Origin: Fomes fomentarius
Lineage: Eukaryota > Basidiomycota > Agaricomycetes > Polyporales > Polyporaceae
Reading direction: 5' to 3'
DNA: 64,000 bases
Assembly: GCA_022606135.1 (NCBI GenBank)
Contig: JABYQN010000016.1
Location: forward strand, 310,001 to 374,000
Notes under the pieces: generated by a model
What the model was told of the DNA's origin: nothing
Databases searched by the model: none
Seen by the model: the letters and a program-made list of their open reading frames with translations, nothing else
Made by a program: the position numbers and the translations under genes
Shown here: piece by piece, positions 35,662 through 47,568 of the stretch
Layout of the letters: each line of letters starts with the position of its first letter
Numbering within the stretch: position 1 is the first letter of the stretch

Positions 35662-37300
35662 ATGGTTGCGGCGAAACCTCCGCCGATGCTTTCGCTCCAC
35701 ATTCCTTACTCCCCCCGTCACGACTCAGCATTACCCCCATGACGCCGCCTGTAATCTCGCGTTGTATTCGACATTCCGGACGTTCCGCCTACCCTGTAAA
35801 TTCTACACGCTCGTCATACCCACCCTGATTCCCCACGACTCGTGTTTGCTATGTATCTGTCTCTTTTTCCGCTCCTCATCTATCACGTCATCCTGAATAC
35901 ACTTTCACGTCTCTACTACCGCTCACTTACTGTATCCATAGTTACATATCTCATTACTTAGAGTAACTCCCCTTTCTTCCACCTGTGCTGGCAATAGCAG
36001 TGGTTTAGCGATGTTCTTCTCAGAGAGTCGAATCAGAATGCTTACCAGTCCCCATACTCAACTTTTTCCGCCTGATGGGTAGAGCGTCTCAAGGTAAATG
36101 ATACGTAACGCCTTTGGGGGAATGCTCTCCTCAAACAGCGACAGTATCGATGACAGATCTTTTGACATCGAGATACTCCAAACGAGAATTTCTGAGTAGC
36201 GTACTATCTGGGGCATTGACAACCCTGGCAGGTCTCGATGGCGGACGCGGTGCAGCGTTCAATCAGGCACGTACCATCGTAACGCGCATGCGATGGTCAG
36301 TGTTCACTGTAGCACGACCGATGAACTGCTTCGAGCCTCCCAAGCGCACGATACGGTCCTTGGTACGCTGTTTCCATCGCACAATGTATCCTGACTGTAT
36401 CGCGTAAACAGGCACTCAAACGGCACGCCTGCCCGGCCGCTCAGGGTCTTGCGCATATGGTGCTCAGCGGGAACAATCAGACTCTCAGGTTGACCGGATA
36501 ATTGGAACGGATAGGACTGGCGTGAAACTAAACGATGCCTTGGTAAATTAGTCTGCCGGTGGAAGACAATGCGGAGAACAATTCTGTGCGATGCGGCACC
36601 CCATTTCACCGGCGTTCCGTGCTACGCCCATATGTGTGGGCTGCGCCAGACCCTTGAGTGATGTCTGAAACAATGAGACGGCTTGTTCAGCGCGAATCAC
36701 TGGAAACGGCTACCTCTCGCAACCCGGCCGAACCGATGTGTGTCATTGTGCAACCCCGTCTTGGGACGCACGAATGCATGTTTCCGGCAAGATTCGTGTC
36801 CGTAATACACTTTAGCACAGCACTGTAGATTCCGACTTTCAACCTGCCTTATTCTGGAGGGAGACGGTGCACGCTGAGTGAAACAGTGGCTGGACCCTAC
36901 CAAGGGCACAGCCTCGCTCAACATGATATTATGTAAGTATGTTATGGCAAGTACCAGGCTTTCCATAATAGGATATATTGCGATCCAGCTCCGTCCGCAA
37001 CTCAGTTTGTTGAATCAGGATGACTTTGTATCTGCTTTGCATATAACGGTTTGGGCATGAACCAAGGGAGAAATTTCATTTTCTACTCACTCGCATTGAA
37101 GGACGGCTCTGGAATGACGTGAGTCTGAGCTCCTTGGCCTTCCCAGGCGCAACCGCTCTCTATGGTTGAACAATACACAAACTGCTGACCGTCCGTTTTC
37201 TTAAGTCGTAAGCAGATGCCCACCAGCCACAGAGCATTCGTTCAGATCGCCATCACACTCTTTCGCGCCGCTACACGGCAATCAACAATCGTTCATCGTC
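35662..37300. other. spacer, no supported gene
   Basis: The 3' flank of receptor 3 (CT-rich to about 35950) and the upstream region of the CTIA pheromone gene. No gene or structured element recognised. Confidence 0.45.
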
Positions 37301-37480
37301 ATGGACGACTTCACCGCACTCTCTCTTTGCCTCGCCACAGACGAGCGCCCGCATACTGCCTCCTCATCGTCAATTGAGGACACCACCTCGTCCTTCCACA
37401 CACCGTCGCTGACAGTACCGCCCGTCGACCAAGAGTATATTCACGGCAACGGGTCGTACTCATGGTGCACCATCGCCTAA
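37301..37480 (+). CDS. mating pheromone precursor, CaaX = CTIA
   Basis: A single exon of 59 aa, ATG at 37301 and TAA at 37478-37480. It starts MDDFTALSLCLATDERP and ends DQEYIHGNGSYSWCTIA. The CaaX box CTIA replaces Val by Thr at the first a-position. No ER/EH pair is present; DQE before YIHGNGSYSWC is the probable processing site, giving 11 residues as in the other precursors. The first residues and the PPVD segment resemble the precursor at 24.1 kb, so these two form a second subfamily. It is co-oriented with and upstream of receptor 4. Confidence 0.88.
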   Translation: MDDFTALSLCLATDERPHTASSSSIEDTTSSFHTPSLTVPPVDQEYIHGNGSYSWCTIA

Positions 37481-38525
37481 TTCCAGGCTTGACCGCCCTC
37501 GGTCGTCGCTGTCCTGACATGTACGTCGCCTAGTCCGCCCTGTTCAGCACTCCTCTTGCTGGCTATTGTTCATACGGCAGCGTGCTGACTCGCTCCCTTC
37601 ACAGAACATGTCACTGTCAGCGTCGACACTGGGTTAACTTATCCATATTTATGTTGGCTCGGTGTCGTCCTGGCGCGACCTGTCGGGGCTCGCGACCGGG
37701 TTATGAATTAGTCGGTCCTGTCTGGAACAGGCATGGGTCCTGCTCGGAATGTTCATTGGTGTATCCTTAGTTTACTTATGGCCGTCTCTCCGGTGGATTG
37801 TATCATGTATTTATTCTGGGGAAGCTCGCGTTGTACTTTAAATGGCTACGGTTCTCGCTTCTTGACAAACCGTCATGAGTGAAATTGCTGCTGCATCTCC
37901 AAAAGCCAATTGTAAGCCGATATCAGGAAAAGAAGAACAGTTACGTGCCGGGCGTCGTATCAGTTGCGCGAGGGGAACGGTGCCTTCGTGTGACAACCTG
38001 TGGGGCGTAATGGTCGCGAGAACCTCCTGGGTAATGACTCACTACGATACACCGCCCTAGATCCTCACTATCACTGAAGCTCTTTGCGGCCGCACAGAGT
38101 GCGCTCGACAGACGCAAGGCTGCCCGTAAATCCACGGCCAATTGTAGCCGACTTCAGGTTGAGCATTTGCAATGGCATCACTGGTAGTGACTGGTGACCT
38201 CCATGACACTCCTCTCGAGGAATAGCGGCTGGATCGCTCGGTCGGCACGAGAACCATGATCGCGTGCACAAAACACACCGGAGTCCAGACTGACAAGCGA
38301 CAGCAAGTAGAGAGGAAGTTGACACGAAGTGCGAACTCGCAATTGTTCGACCGGCGACTTTCTGTAAGCGCCTATACTCACCCGCGACCACGTGATCGTC
38401 TGGAAGGCCATTGTGCTGAGCGAGTCCCTTTGTCCTTGCGCATCTTTCTACTGCTACTCCCGATTCAAAAAGATGGCACTCCCTCAGTCTACCCGCACCC
38501 GCGCTCGCTGGTATACGACGACACC
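37481..38525. other. spacer upstream of receptor 4
   Basis: No supported gene. Probably contains the receptor 4 promoter. Confidence 0.4.
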
Positions 38526-40238
38526 ATGCACGCCGACCCCACATACCCTCTCCTCCCCGTCTTTGCCTTCTTGGGCTTCGTCGTTGGCCTGATTCCTCTG
38601 CCCTGGCACTTGCAAGCATCGAATGCTGGCACCTGCGTTTACATGATCTGGGCCTCGTTCGCATGTCTCATCCAGTTCATCAACTCCATTGTATGGAGAG
38701 ATACCGCGCTCAGTATCGCACCGGTATGGTGCGACATCTGTGAGTTGTCCAGGGCTTTCCTTTCATCTGGCATGGAGCTGACCGTTTGCGCGATAGCGAC
38801 GAAATTCATCATTGGTGCTGGCGTCGGCATTCCAGCATCGACGCTCTGCATTAACAGACGTCTATACAAAATCACCTCCGTCCGCTGTGTGTCGGTGACA
38901 CCCGAAGAGGTACGCCTGTGTCAGTGCAGAGACTGTAATACGAATCACTTATGTTCCATCTATCGCAGAAACGACGTGCAGTAATCATCGACCTTTCTAT
39001 ATCTGTCGGACTACCCATCCTTGTCATGATTCTACGTGAGTCCTTCATCCTTGTCATTATATGCTTGTTTCCTGAGCGGGTTGCTCCAGACTACATTGTG
39101 CAAGGACATCGCTTTAACATCCTTGAGGGCGTCGGCTGCCTTCCAGAAATCTACAACACGCCGCCCGCCTATCCTTTGGTCTTCATGTGGCCTCCTCTGA
39201 TCGGATGCGTTTCTTTTGTCTATGCCCGTCAGTTTTTCCAATCTCATCGTTCCAGAGGCCAATCTGACACTGTCGCCAGTCTTGACTCTGCTTGGCTTCT
39301 TCAGGCATCGCATCCAATTCCGGGAGGTCATTTCCTCCAACGGCGGAGGCATGACAATCAGTCGTTACTTCCGTCTCATGCTGCTCTCCATCTCCGAGAT
39401 GGTCTGCACCATCCCGATCGGTGCATACAGCATCTACATCAACACCGCAGGCGTCATCCTGGCACCCTGGGTCTCCTGGGCGGATACGCACTACAACTTC
39501 TCGCACGTCGAAATAGTGCCCGCGATCTTCTGGCGTTCAAACAGACCGTTCCTGATCTCGGTCATCATGGGCCAATGGGTCTACATTTTTGCCGCGTTCT
39601 TGTTCTTCGCGCTGTTCGGCTTCGCAGACGAGGCGAAGAGGCACTACAAGTTGGCCTTCTGGTGGGTCGTGAAGTGGTTTGGCATCCGTCCCAAGCCCCA
39701 GAGCGAGAAGCAATTCGGAAAGCTTGGTGGATCCGGGTGGGTACCGCAGTTCTCCCCTTTCTTCCAGCCGTCGTTGATCTGGTATCGTAGATTTAGCTAC
39801 GGCAAACCGTCACCGTCCTCACCAAACTTCCAATCTCTCCCTCCCTACTCGCCCCCATCCTCGGGCCCATATGCTGCGCGCAAGCGACCAGAGTCGCTAT
39901 CGCCGTCGCTCGCAGAGAGCTTTGGGAACCTCGATCTGGAGAAAGGCCTCGTAGATGCGAGGTCGCCTGCTTGCCAGAGCGAGTTCTCTACCTCAACTGA
40001 CTACGCAGCATCGGAAGACGGGATTATCATTATTGGCCCCGAGTGCCCTGCGAGCACGCCGCCGACGCCAGACGGTCCTCGTCCACTCCCCGCTGCGATT
40101 GTACCGTCGTATCACCGGCCGTTCTCCCCTCCCGTGACTTGGCCGCCCCCCTCGGGTCTCTGCCCTCCGTCACCACAACGCAAGCCGTCTGTTGGCTCGA
40201 TTTCTATCATGGTCCACACGAAGTCTACGACCTTCTGA
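38526..40238 (+). CDS. B mating-type pheromone receptor 4 (STE3 family GPCR)
   Basis: Six exons: 38526-38739, 38797-38909, 38969-39035, 39090-39227, 39280-39736 and 39791-40238, giving 478 aa. The segment that is one 180-nt exon in receptors 1-3 is split here by an extra 59-nt intron (38910-38968) after TPEE. The last intron (39737-39790) is 54 nt and in frame, so it would read through if unspliced; I remove it because receptors 1-3 carry one at the same place. Hallmarks: VVGLIPLPWHLQASN; VWCDI; KFIIGAGVGIPAST; YIVQGHRFNILEGVGC; FFRHRIQFREVISSNGGGM; SRYFRLMLLSISEM; LAPWVSWADTHYNF. The tail of about 150 residues is Pro/Ser-rich. It is more diverged than receptors 1-3 and probably defines a separate receptor subfamily. 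Confidence 0.9.
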
Positions 40239-41796
40239 ACTAAATCCTCGCATTCTTCTTCTGTGACCGATACAGCGCTCCATCACGGCTTCCTCTCACG
40301 CATCGAACGAACAACTCTACACCATATCCCCCTTATTGATGTACACACTAGCTTGATATACCTCTCTCGTTCCTTCCTCTGTATCCTTATTCGCACTAGA
40401 TGTGCCCCACCTGGTTTTCAAGTGCTCCCTTCGCCGGTTCTTGTAGCTATGAACATACCTCGTCTCGGACTGTGTCTAGTAGTTCACCCATATAGTACTA
40501 CTATCTAACGATCCTGAATACACGTTCCTTTGTCGCGCGTAGTTCGCGGGATGTGAGTTCGACCCGCGCAGCGTATAGAGGTGAATGCCATGCTTACATA
40601 GAGCGGAGTCCCGACTGCCGACTGTCGCACCTGCGTGCGAGCGCTTTGACCCCGTCGCACCTTTCCCCGTCTCTATCATCGACCAATCTTTGGACTGTCC
40701 GTTGCGGACACTCTCGGAAATTCATGTCATACTATGCTTGATGCTCCGTCGATCGCTGCCAGCAAGCATTTATACCCAGGGGGTTGACGATTCCCATTTC
40801 TTTATCAAGTTGAAGGGCATTCGTCGGCGGCCACATCTCTCAAGACAATCACTACGTTTCCTTCAAACCCGCGCGCGAGGATCTTTTACACCGCTATGAG
40901 ACGATACCGCAGGGTCTATAGGATATTGTGCGATGGAGGTGGTACAGGGTCCGGGTAGACGAGTTTCCAAACATGACCAGCAGGTCCTTGAAAGTTATCT
41001 CGTGAGTGTAGTCACTCCATTCAACCAAGCGCCTTTGATGACCATTCGGGGCAGGTCTTCGTACTCGGAGTAGCAGCTCAGCTCGGGTTGTTGCTGCATG
41101 ATGGACTCGTCGTGGACGTCGAAGTGTACCCGCGTACATCCAGCACTCAACGGTCTCAAGGTGCCGTCCTCGCATCGTCTACACGTTAATGATATTCGGC
41201 CTTCGTTCTCTACGTTCGTACCGGCTGGTTGCTGACGTTCCGTGAAACGTTCTCACTTCATTCTCGAAACTAGGCCGTACGTCCAGTACCGTATCCATTG
41301 CCGTTGTTGTGCCCTCCTACTCTGTGCTTCTGTAAATACGCACTTGCGTTTTACAGGACCATCCTCATGTGTGCATCGCCACTGTTAGATTGCCTCCTTC
41401 GCGGACCACGGTGAGCGAGACACTTGCCCACAAAGACTTTTTTCTGCATGTGACTCCATCACCTTCCGTTTTTGTTCGTACGACATGAACGTTTGTTGCT
41501 CTATTGGCCTGCGGCTGCGGTCTTTGTGCTGCAGGAAATAAGGTGCGCACCTCGTGTCTTCCTTGGATGAATGATCGATCTTCCGTGCTGAGTTGTAGTA
41601 CAGACACCAGACCCCAACGCTGGCCCTGACCTATACTTTAACTCTTCAACTCGACAGCCATCATCTACGCTATTGCAATGGTAAATTGCACAACAGGTTA
41701 GTGGATGCCACTCCTCTAAATCGATGCGATCCGACAAAGTACTCACCTGCTCCCCCTCGTTCGCCTGGCGTAGTTGAAGCACCTCAGTTTCGCGAA
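40239..41796. other. spacer with a possible gene relic
   Basis: Between receptor 4 and the first F-box-like gene. Apart from the possible coding fragment at 40.9-41.2 kb listed separately, nothing is supported. Confidence 0.4.
40900..41180 (-). pseudogene. possible coding relic, unknown family
   Basis: On the minus strand one frame reads HFDVHDESIMQQQPELSC and continues through YSEYEDLPRMVIKGAWLNGV to a stop. The adjacent frame reads on as HEITFKDLLVMFGNSSTR. Both look protein-like and overlap at a frame change, as in a frameshifted gene end; the second resembles the leucine-rich ends of F-box-like proteins. No start or splice structure is visible. Confidence 0.25.
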
Positions 41797-43257
41797 ATGC
41801 TGGTCGACAACAGCGAGATGAAGCTTCCCTACGATATTATCTTCGCCGTTATGAAGGTGCAAGCGGTCGAGGGCAATACGAACGACCTCTCCGCCATGAT
41901 GAAGACCTGTGGCGTTCTTCGCCTGGAGGGCGCGAAGTATCTACTCAACAGATGTGGTGTAACACTTCGCGACGACCAAGATGTGCGGTCTTTCAGCAAA
42001 TTCATGTTCGCCGATGCGGAAAGCCGTTTCTCGGCCTTCAAGTATTCTTTCACGATCTGCGGTGCTCCTCTGTCCCTTGAGGGCGCCAGCGCCCTTGCTA
42101 GTATTGTGCCGAGGACCTCCCGCCTTGAACGTCTTGTCTTGCGCAATGCGGACCTGCTTTTTGCGTCGGCCCCTATTATCTCCGCCGCATTCAGGTCTCT
42201 TCGTTGTCTCAAGCACCTGGACTATACGACCACAGGTGACCGCGACCAACACCAATGCTGCAACGACTTCCTAGAGGACCTGCAGTCTCCACTCCACTCA
42301 GCTACCCTCCATCTCCCACCGCAGGGCGAGGACGCTGCGCCCTGCAGCCAACACCGCTTCCTGCTCCACTCCCAGCACACATTGACCGAGCTGCATGCGA
42401 CAAATATCGACTCGCTCCTCATTTACTCGCCCGGCACCCATGTCTTCCCCGCGGTCCGCCGACTCGTGCTGCATTGCTCCGAAGCGCCCTTGATGTTCCT
42501 CTTCTCCCAGACGTTCCCGAATATCACCTCGCTCGACTTCACCTGCTCCTGCCCATACGAGCACGAGTACCTGCGCAATTTTGCCGAGCTCGAGGCCGGG
42601 CCGGACGGAGTTGTGCCGTGGTCCGCGCTGGAGAGCATCACCGGTACGATGGAGGACCTGTACTACGTCGGGTTGTGCCAGAGGGTCGCGAACGTGCACG
42701 TCAGGAGAATCATCGTCGAGGATTTGGAGAAGCTGTTCTACCTCGAGGACGTCCTGAAGTTCACGACGCCCTCGCGCTTGCGCCTCGACGTCGACTTGGA
42801 GGTGTTCAGCAGCGGCAAGTACCACGCGCTTCAGGAAATGCTCGAAGTGTTGGAGGGCGCTGGGCAGTTGGACGCTATGCACGTCGTCATCGACGTCCGT
42901 GGCGTCGACCCAGAGACGGATCTGGAGGAACTTTGCGTGAGTGGATCAGCTCGTCTTGGTTGATCTGTTACTGAATGTAGCGCGTGCCTTCAGGAATGGG
43001 TTTTGCGTATGGTGAAGCCTCTTCGCCTCGCCTCCTTGGAGTGCCAAGCGCTTGCAAGCATCCTCCCATTATTCGGTGATGGTGCCAACATCAAGGGGTC
43101 TTCGGACAAACTCGACAGTGACCCGTGTTCACAAGAGATGCGCTGCGTAGGGGTGGATGTGGCACGTACTCGGCTGTGGGAGACTGACCGGATTAATGCC
43201 GGTCCACTCCAGTCGGACGTGTATATCCCTCCGCGCTTTGTGTCCGTAGCTGCTTGA
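41797..43257 (+). CDS. F-box-like protein A
   Basis: Two exons, 41797-42936 and 42994-43257, joined in phase 0 across a 57-nt intron, giving 467 aa. The first in-frame ATG is at 41797; the frame is open further upstream without an ATG, so a short 5' exon is possible. An F-box-like N-terminus KLPYDIIFAVMKVQAVEG with SAMMKTCGVLRLEGAKYLL is followed by irregular leucine-rich segments (LERLVLRNADLLFAS; SLRCLKHLDY; PAVRRLVLHC; NITSLDFTC). It is a clear paralogue of the gene at 50.0-51.6 kb: both share the HLERLVL or RLERLVL and SPL.(T/S)ATLHLP positions. F-box proteins usually recruit substrates to SCF ubiquitin ligases, but in mushroom genomes these expanded families are largely uncharacterised. 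Confidence 0.75.
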
Positions 43258-46200
43258 TATGATGATACTCCATGCCTTCCGTCCTCTGTGAAACTTGCCG
43301 AAAGGGTGGTCTGCAGGGTTGCCTGACGAGACTGAAATTAGAGGGGCTCGAACTCCTCAGCTACATTCGTTCTGGTCTTCTACCATTGCCTTCGATTTCG
43401 TTCGCACTGCATCGTGACCTATGTACCGACAGGGCGGCGACATGACATCGACTCTCGTGCGTCTCGCTATGGAGTGTTCTCTCAATTGGGTTGTAAATAT
43501 ATGAAGTTGCTCGCTGTCACCGCTCAGACTCCTTCTACACCACCGATGACTGTCTGGAGTGTGGATAAGGCTGGTGCCCCCGCAGAATCAGAATAATACT
43601 TTGAGACCTGGAGAATCACGGTTCTCATCAATCCTCGTCAGATTCAAATCCCGCAACATGCATGTCGCCCTCGTCATCAGAGAAGTGACCCGTCTCAGAA
43701 CGGGCCGGCAACCTTCCCGAGGAGCAAAGGTGCTCGAAGACAGACCCCCAAGACAACCGTCCTGGGATAGGCTCATACCCATCTCTCAATGTCGTTCCAG
43801 GGACACCACCGTGTCTTCACTCAGCTGTGCTTCCAAGACGTCCGGAAGGTAGCTCAGCTCACTTGCAGTCGCTTAGACCCATCATCATGGTGCGACTCCT
43901 CTGCAGGTCTCGGGACCTCAGTGCTCTCCATCGTGAGGTCGAGGTAGGAAATCGTGAGGTACTTCAGATCCGGGCAGTGCTGTCAGATGTGATGAAGGAC
44001 AGCCGGTGTAGGGAGGTCCTCGTCTTCGTCCCATTGTATCGTGACATCGAACAAGGTAAGCTTGGGCCATCCAGTGGCAGGCTGCAAGCGAGTCTCGAGA
44101 CCATCTGCGGAACCGGAAAGGAATAGGAACATGGAACATGGAAACAAAAAGTTCCACGCGGTGAGACAAGCCCCAAGACCTGCGAAATAGGCCCCAACGG
44201 TGACGAACCTTAGTGTCAAAGTGAGGAAGCTCAGGCGGCGAGAGTCTCCAAGGTAAAATGCGTTCTAGTAAGATCTGTTCACTAGATACCATGCGTTTGA
44301 GTCTCCATAGTACGACATCACACAAAGAGCCCAGCAGAGACGACAAATCCAGCCCCAGTAGAGTTTCAGTCTACCCGTGACCGGGCCGTAACGAGGTACC
44401 CACAGCTTAGCCGAATCAGGACCCCAGAACGATGCAGCATCACACGTCATAGACAGCCAGAAAAGGATAGATACTCGGGTGACAACGGAGCAGATCATAA
44501 CCACCTCCTTGCGCCCCCGAGGAGAGCGGCCGAAGAGGCCAGGACCGGCCACAACAGGGAACAAAGGAGGAGAGGCTGTGCGCGACTCCGCCGAGTAGAC
44601 GGAGATGGTCCTCTTGGACTCACCTAGGGTCGTCTTCTTTGACTCACCTGAGACTAGGCTGGGCTCGCGGAGCGGAAGTCTGAAGCCCGACAATTGCGGT
44701 CCTTGAAGGGTCCTTGCGAAGGACAAGGTCTTGTGGTGTCGGCCGCTCCTAACCACCGCGGCCGAGTTCATGAGGACGAGCGCGCCGGCCGTCGAGCTGG
44801 TAGTCGTGGTGAGCAGTCGCGTTCTGTTGGTGGTGGGTGTCGTACGGAAGAAGGAGAGCAGCGCCCGACGAGCTTCTTATAACCAGGGGCGAGTCCAATG
44901 GTGGTGTGACACTTCGTGTCGGCCAGTCGCCATGGATCCGCGGACGGCCCATTGTGCGCATTGCGCCGTCAATCGAGTTCTTTGGACGAGCTTCTCACGC
45001 GTACGCGAAATGAACTAAACAAAGAAGGGCGCTTGCTTGCCAGAATGATCGGACAATGAGGATACGTGGACGCGTCGCGACAATGGTGGACGCGCTTTGG
45101 TCGCCTGTCACCTGACCGAGCCACTGGCTCCGAGGACGAGTTGGTCCTAGCCACCACGACAGTTCTTCCTCTCTAACCACCTTCGACCGCCGTCATACGC
45201 ATCGCCGACACCCCCGCGTCACAGATACCAATTGTCGAGTTCATCTATAACCCCCTCCCCGACGGTACACGGATATAGGCAAACCAGGACGCACTGGTCA
45301 CGCTCATGAGCAGCCTGTGCGACCACGGCAAGATGTGCCCTTGGATAAGCGGTTCATCGTCCGCGCATGACACTGCAGACGACCCTTCAACACTCCTCAG
45401 GCTGCGTTCGGAGACGGAGATCATGAGAAGGTCCTCGAGGTCGGGCTACTGCGGTGAGCGTCAATATCTAGTTAGGGACTCATCACCCAGCAGCCGTCCG
45501 CGCGGCCCCAAGCACTGAATTTGGAGACTTTTCCATGGCCCCCGAACTCATGGACACTTGTCCGGATGCACCGTCAAGGCGAGCAACGTCCCACGAGCGA
45601 TGTGCTGCTCCGAGGATCGTCCTCGAAACAGACGACAGCACCGATAGCGGCAGGACTGTCCCCGCCTCTAGCTCTCTCGCAGTGCGCGTATGCTCATGTA
45701 TGGCCTACGCACACTCCGAGCTGCAAGAGTGTGCATAGAGGAGGAAGGCGAGCACCACAGATAAATGCCCGAACTGAGCGTCTGACCGGGCGCGCCAAGC
45801 TTCCCTGGACAGCGCGCTCGCGGACGACTTTCTCGAATCTCTCATGGCCACATGCTACGCTGGCGCAACGGCGCAAGCCTTAGCCTAGTGCGCACAACGG
45901 TGGTTCATATAGCAATTTTCTAAGTCGATGGGACGAAGAACAGCAGAATGGACGCGCGGACGCGTCCAAGGCGATATGGGGAACTCACCCATCCATGGCA
46001 TGCCTATGATGCATGCGCGACGAAGATCCTTGGGAAGGAACAGCCGCATGCCGCCAAGATCGCAAAAGCTTCAAATCCCTATGATGTACACGGCAGCGGG
46101 TTGTGCCGTACAATGAACGCATGCGGTGCCCGGGAAATTGTCCGTTGGCTCGGAAGCTCTACTGCAGCAAGGAATGTCAGATGAAGGTGAGCATTGCAAC

Positions 46201-47568
46201 CTACAGAATGCAATAGAGAAGAGTAGTTAACCCACATTGTTACAGGATCGGAAGTGGCATGAGTCTGATCGCAAGCCTGTCGATCATGATATTTAGTCCA
46301 ACACATGGCGGCACTTCGATATGAATCGACCTACATGAAAGACCACCCGGATAGTAGGATCAGCAAAGCCGATTTTGGTGGCCGTTGAGGGGGGAAGTGT
46401 TGATGTGTCCTGAAGCCCCGAAGGATGTAGGATGCGAACACGCACTTGTATCAGGCTGGTCGGCAAGCGGGAAGCCTCCCACCCGGAGAAGTCTACCTGT
46501 GAGGTCACCTACGGCTAGAACTGCAAGAATGTCAATTCAACAAGTTCCATCGGACTATTGGTATTCGGGTTCTGTTGGACTCCAGTGGATGGCACCTACG
46601 AGCTCGAACTTATTTGTATGAATGTATAATCAACGCAGATACAAATTAGAGAAATCAACAAGGTCATCATGCATATGAATTGAATCGCTGCAGCTTATGA
46701 AAGGCTTGTATAAGCTGACTTGGAAGCCCTGAGTCAGGTCAGTCTTCGGAAGTTCGGATGTTAGAACGTTAACGTTAGATATCTCTCTGAAGTTTTCGCG
46801 TGATTGCTAAGATAATACTCACTTCTATGTATGCAGAAGCATCCGAATTCATATGCAGCCTAGGTTGTGACACAACCGGATCGTGAACGCGTAAAATTGA
46901 GGTTCACATTCAGAATCAGAGACTGGCCACGGCGACTGCCAGAGCCGGGTCTGATTTGGCCACGTGGCGCTTGGGAGAAGCAAATTCTTGGTCTTGTGCT
47001 CTTGAAGCGAGACTATCCGCGTTTCTCCCGCCAGTGCCAGTACCAGCCTGATGCCTTCTGGACGGCTGCATACTCCTTTCTATGCCCTTTCCCTGTAGTT
47101 ATCATCAGAACGCACGCTGTGGCTTGACAAGATGCGCTCCTGCTCTCTGCGTGCCGCAATCAAGTGGGTCACCGGTGCTCGAGACTGAAGAGCAAATTTT
47201 TCCCGCGCCTTCGGGGGAATGAACATTAGCCGGGAGGCCATTTTTACCCTCTTCTTGGCCATCTTTGGGCATCCCAGTAGCCGACAACATCCGAACGAAT
47301 CCAGTGGAGTCACTCTGGGGAAATTTTCAACAAAAGAGTCGCCGCGTGTTGCTGATTGAAACTTCTACATGGTACTACAACAGCAATCGTTTAGTTGGAA
47401 GGTCGTTGGAGGGGTATCATCACGATACAAATGATGATAGGAAAGACTGTATCCTGTCGTCTGCAATGACAACTTACAACTTACGGTTACAGCGTATAAA
47501 CGGAGCGAAAGCGCCCCATACCAGAGCAAACCCGGGAAGAGCGGAGTCGGCGTCGCCCTGCTCTCTCT
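43258..47568. other. 4.3-kb gene-poor region right of the core mating locus
   Basis: Holds the right copy of the dispersed repeat at 44803-45476. A leftward open frame at 44265-44771 begins just beyond the repeat but resembles no family. Otherwise only short frames; no RNA gene recognised. Confidence 0.45.
44803..45476 (-). repeat. dispersed repeat, right copy (inverted relative to 19340-19997)
   Basis: The reverse complement of this segment matches 19340-19997 along its whole length with scattered substitutions and small indels, including the shared CCTGGTTATAAG box and the AACTAGAT.TTGACGCTCACC end. Together the copies enclose all four core receptors and all pheromone genes in inverted orientation about 25 kb apart. 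Confidence 0.7.

Noticed and set aside
44265..44771. A 168-codon minus-strand frame just beyond the right repeat copy
   Set aside because: No family, no splice sites linking it to other frames, and it is not shared by the left repeat copy.
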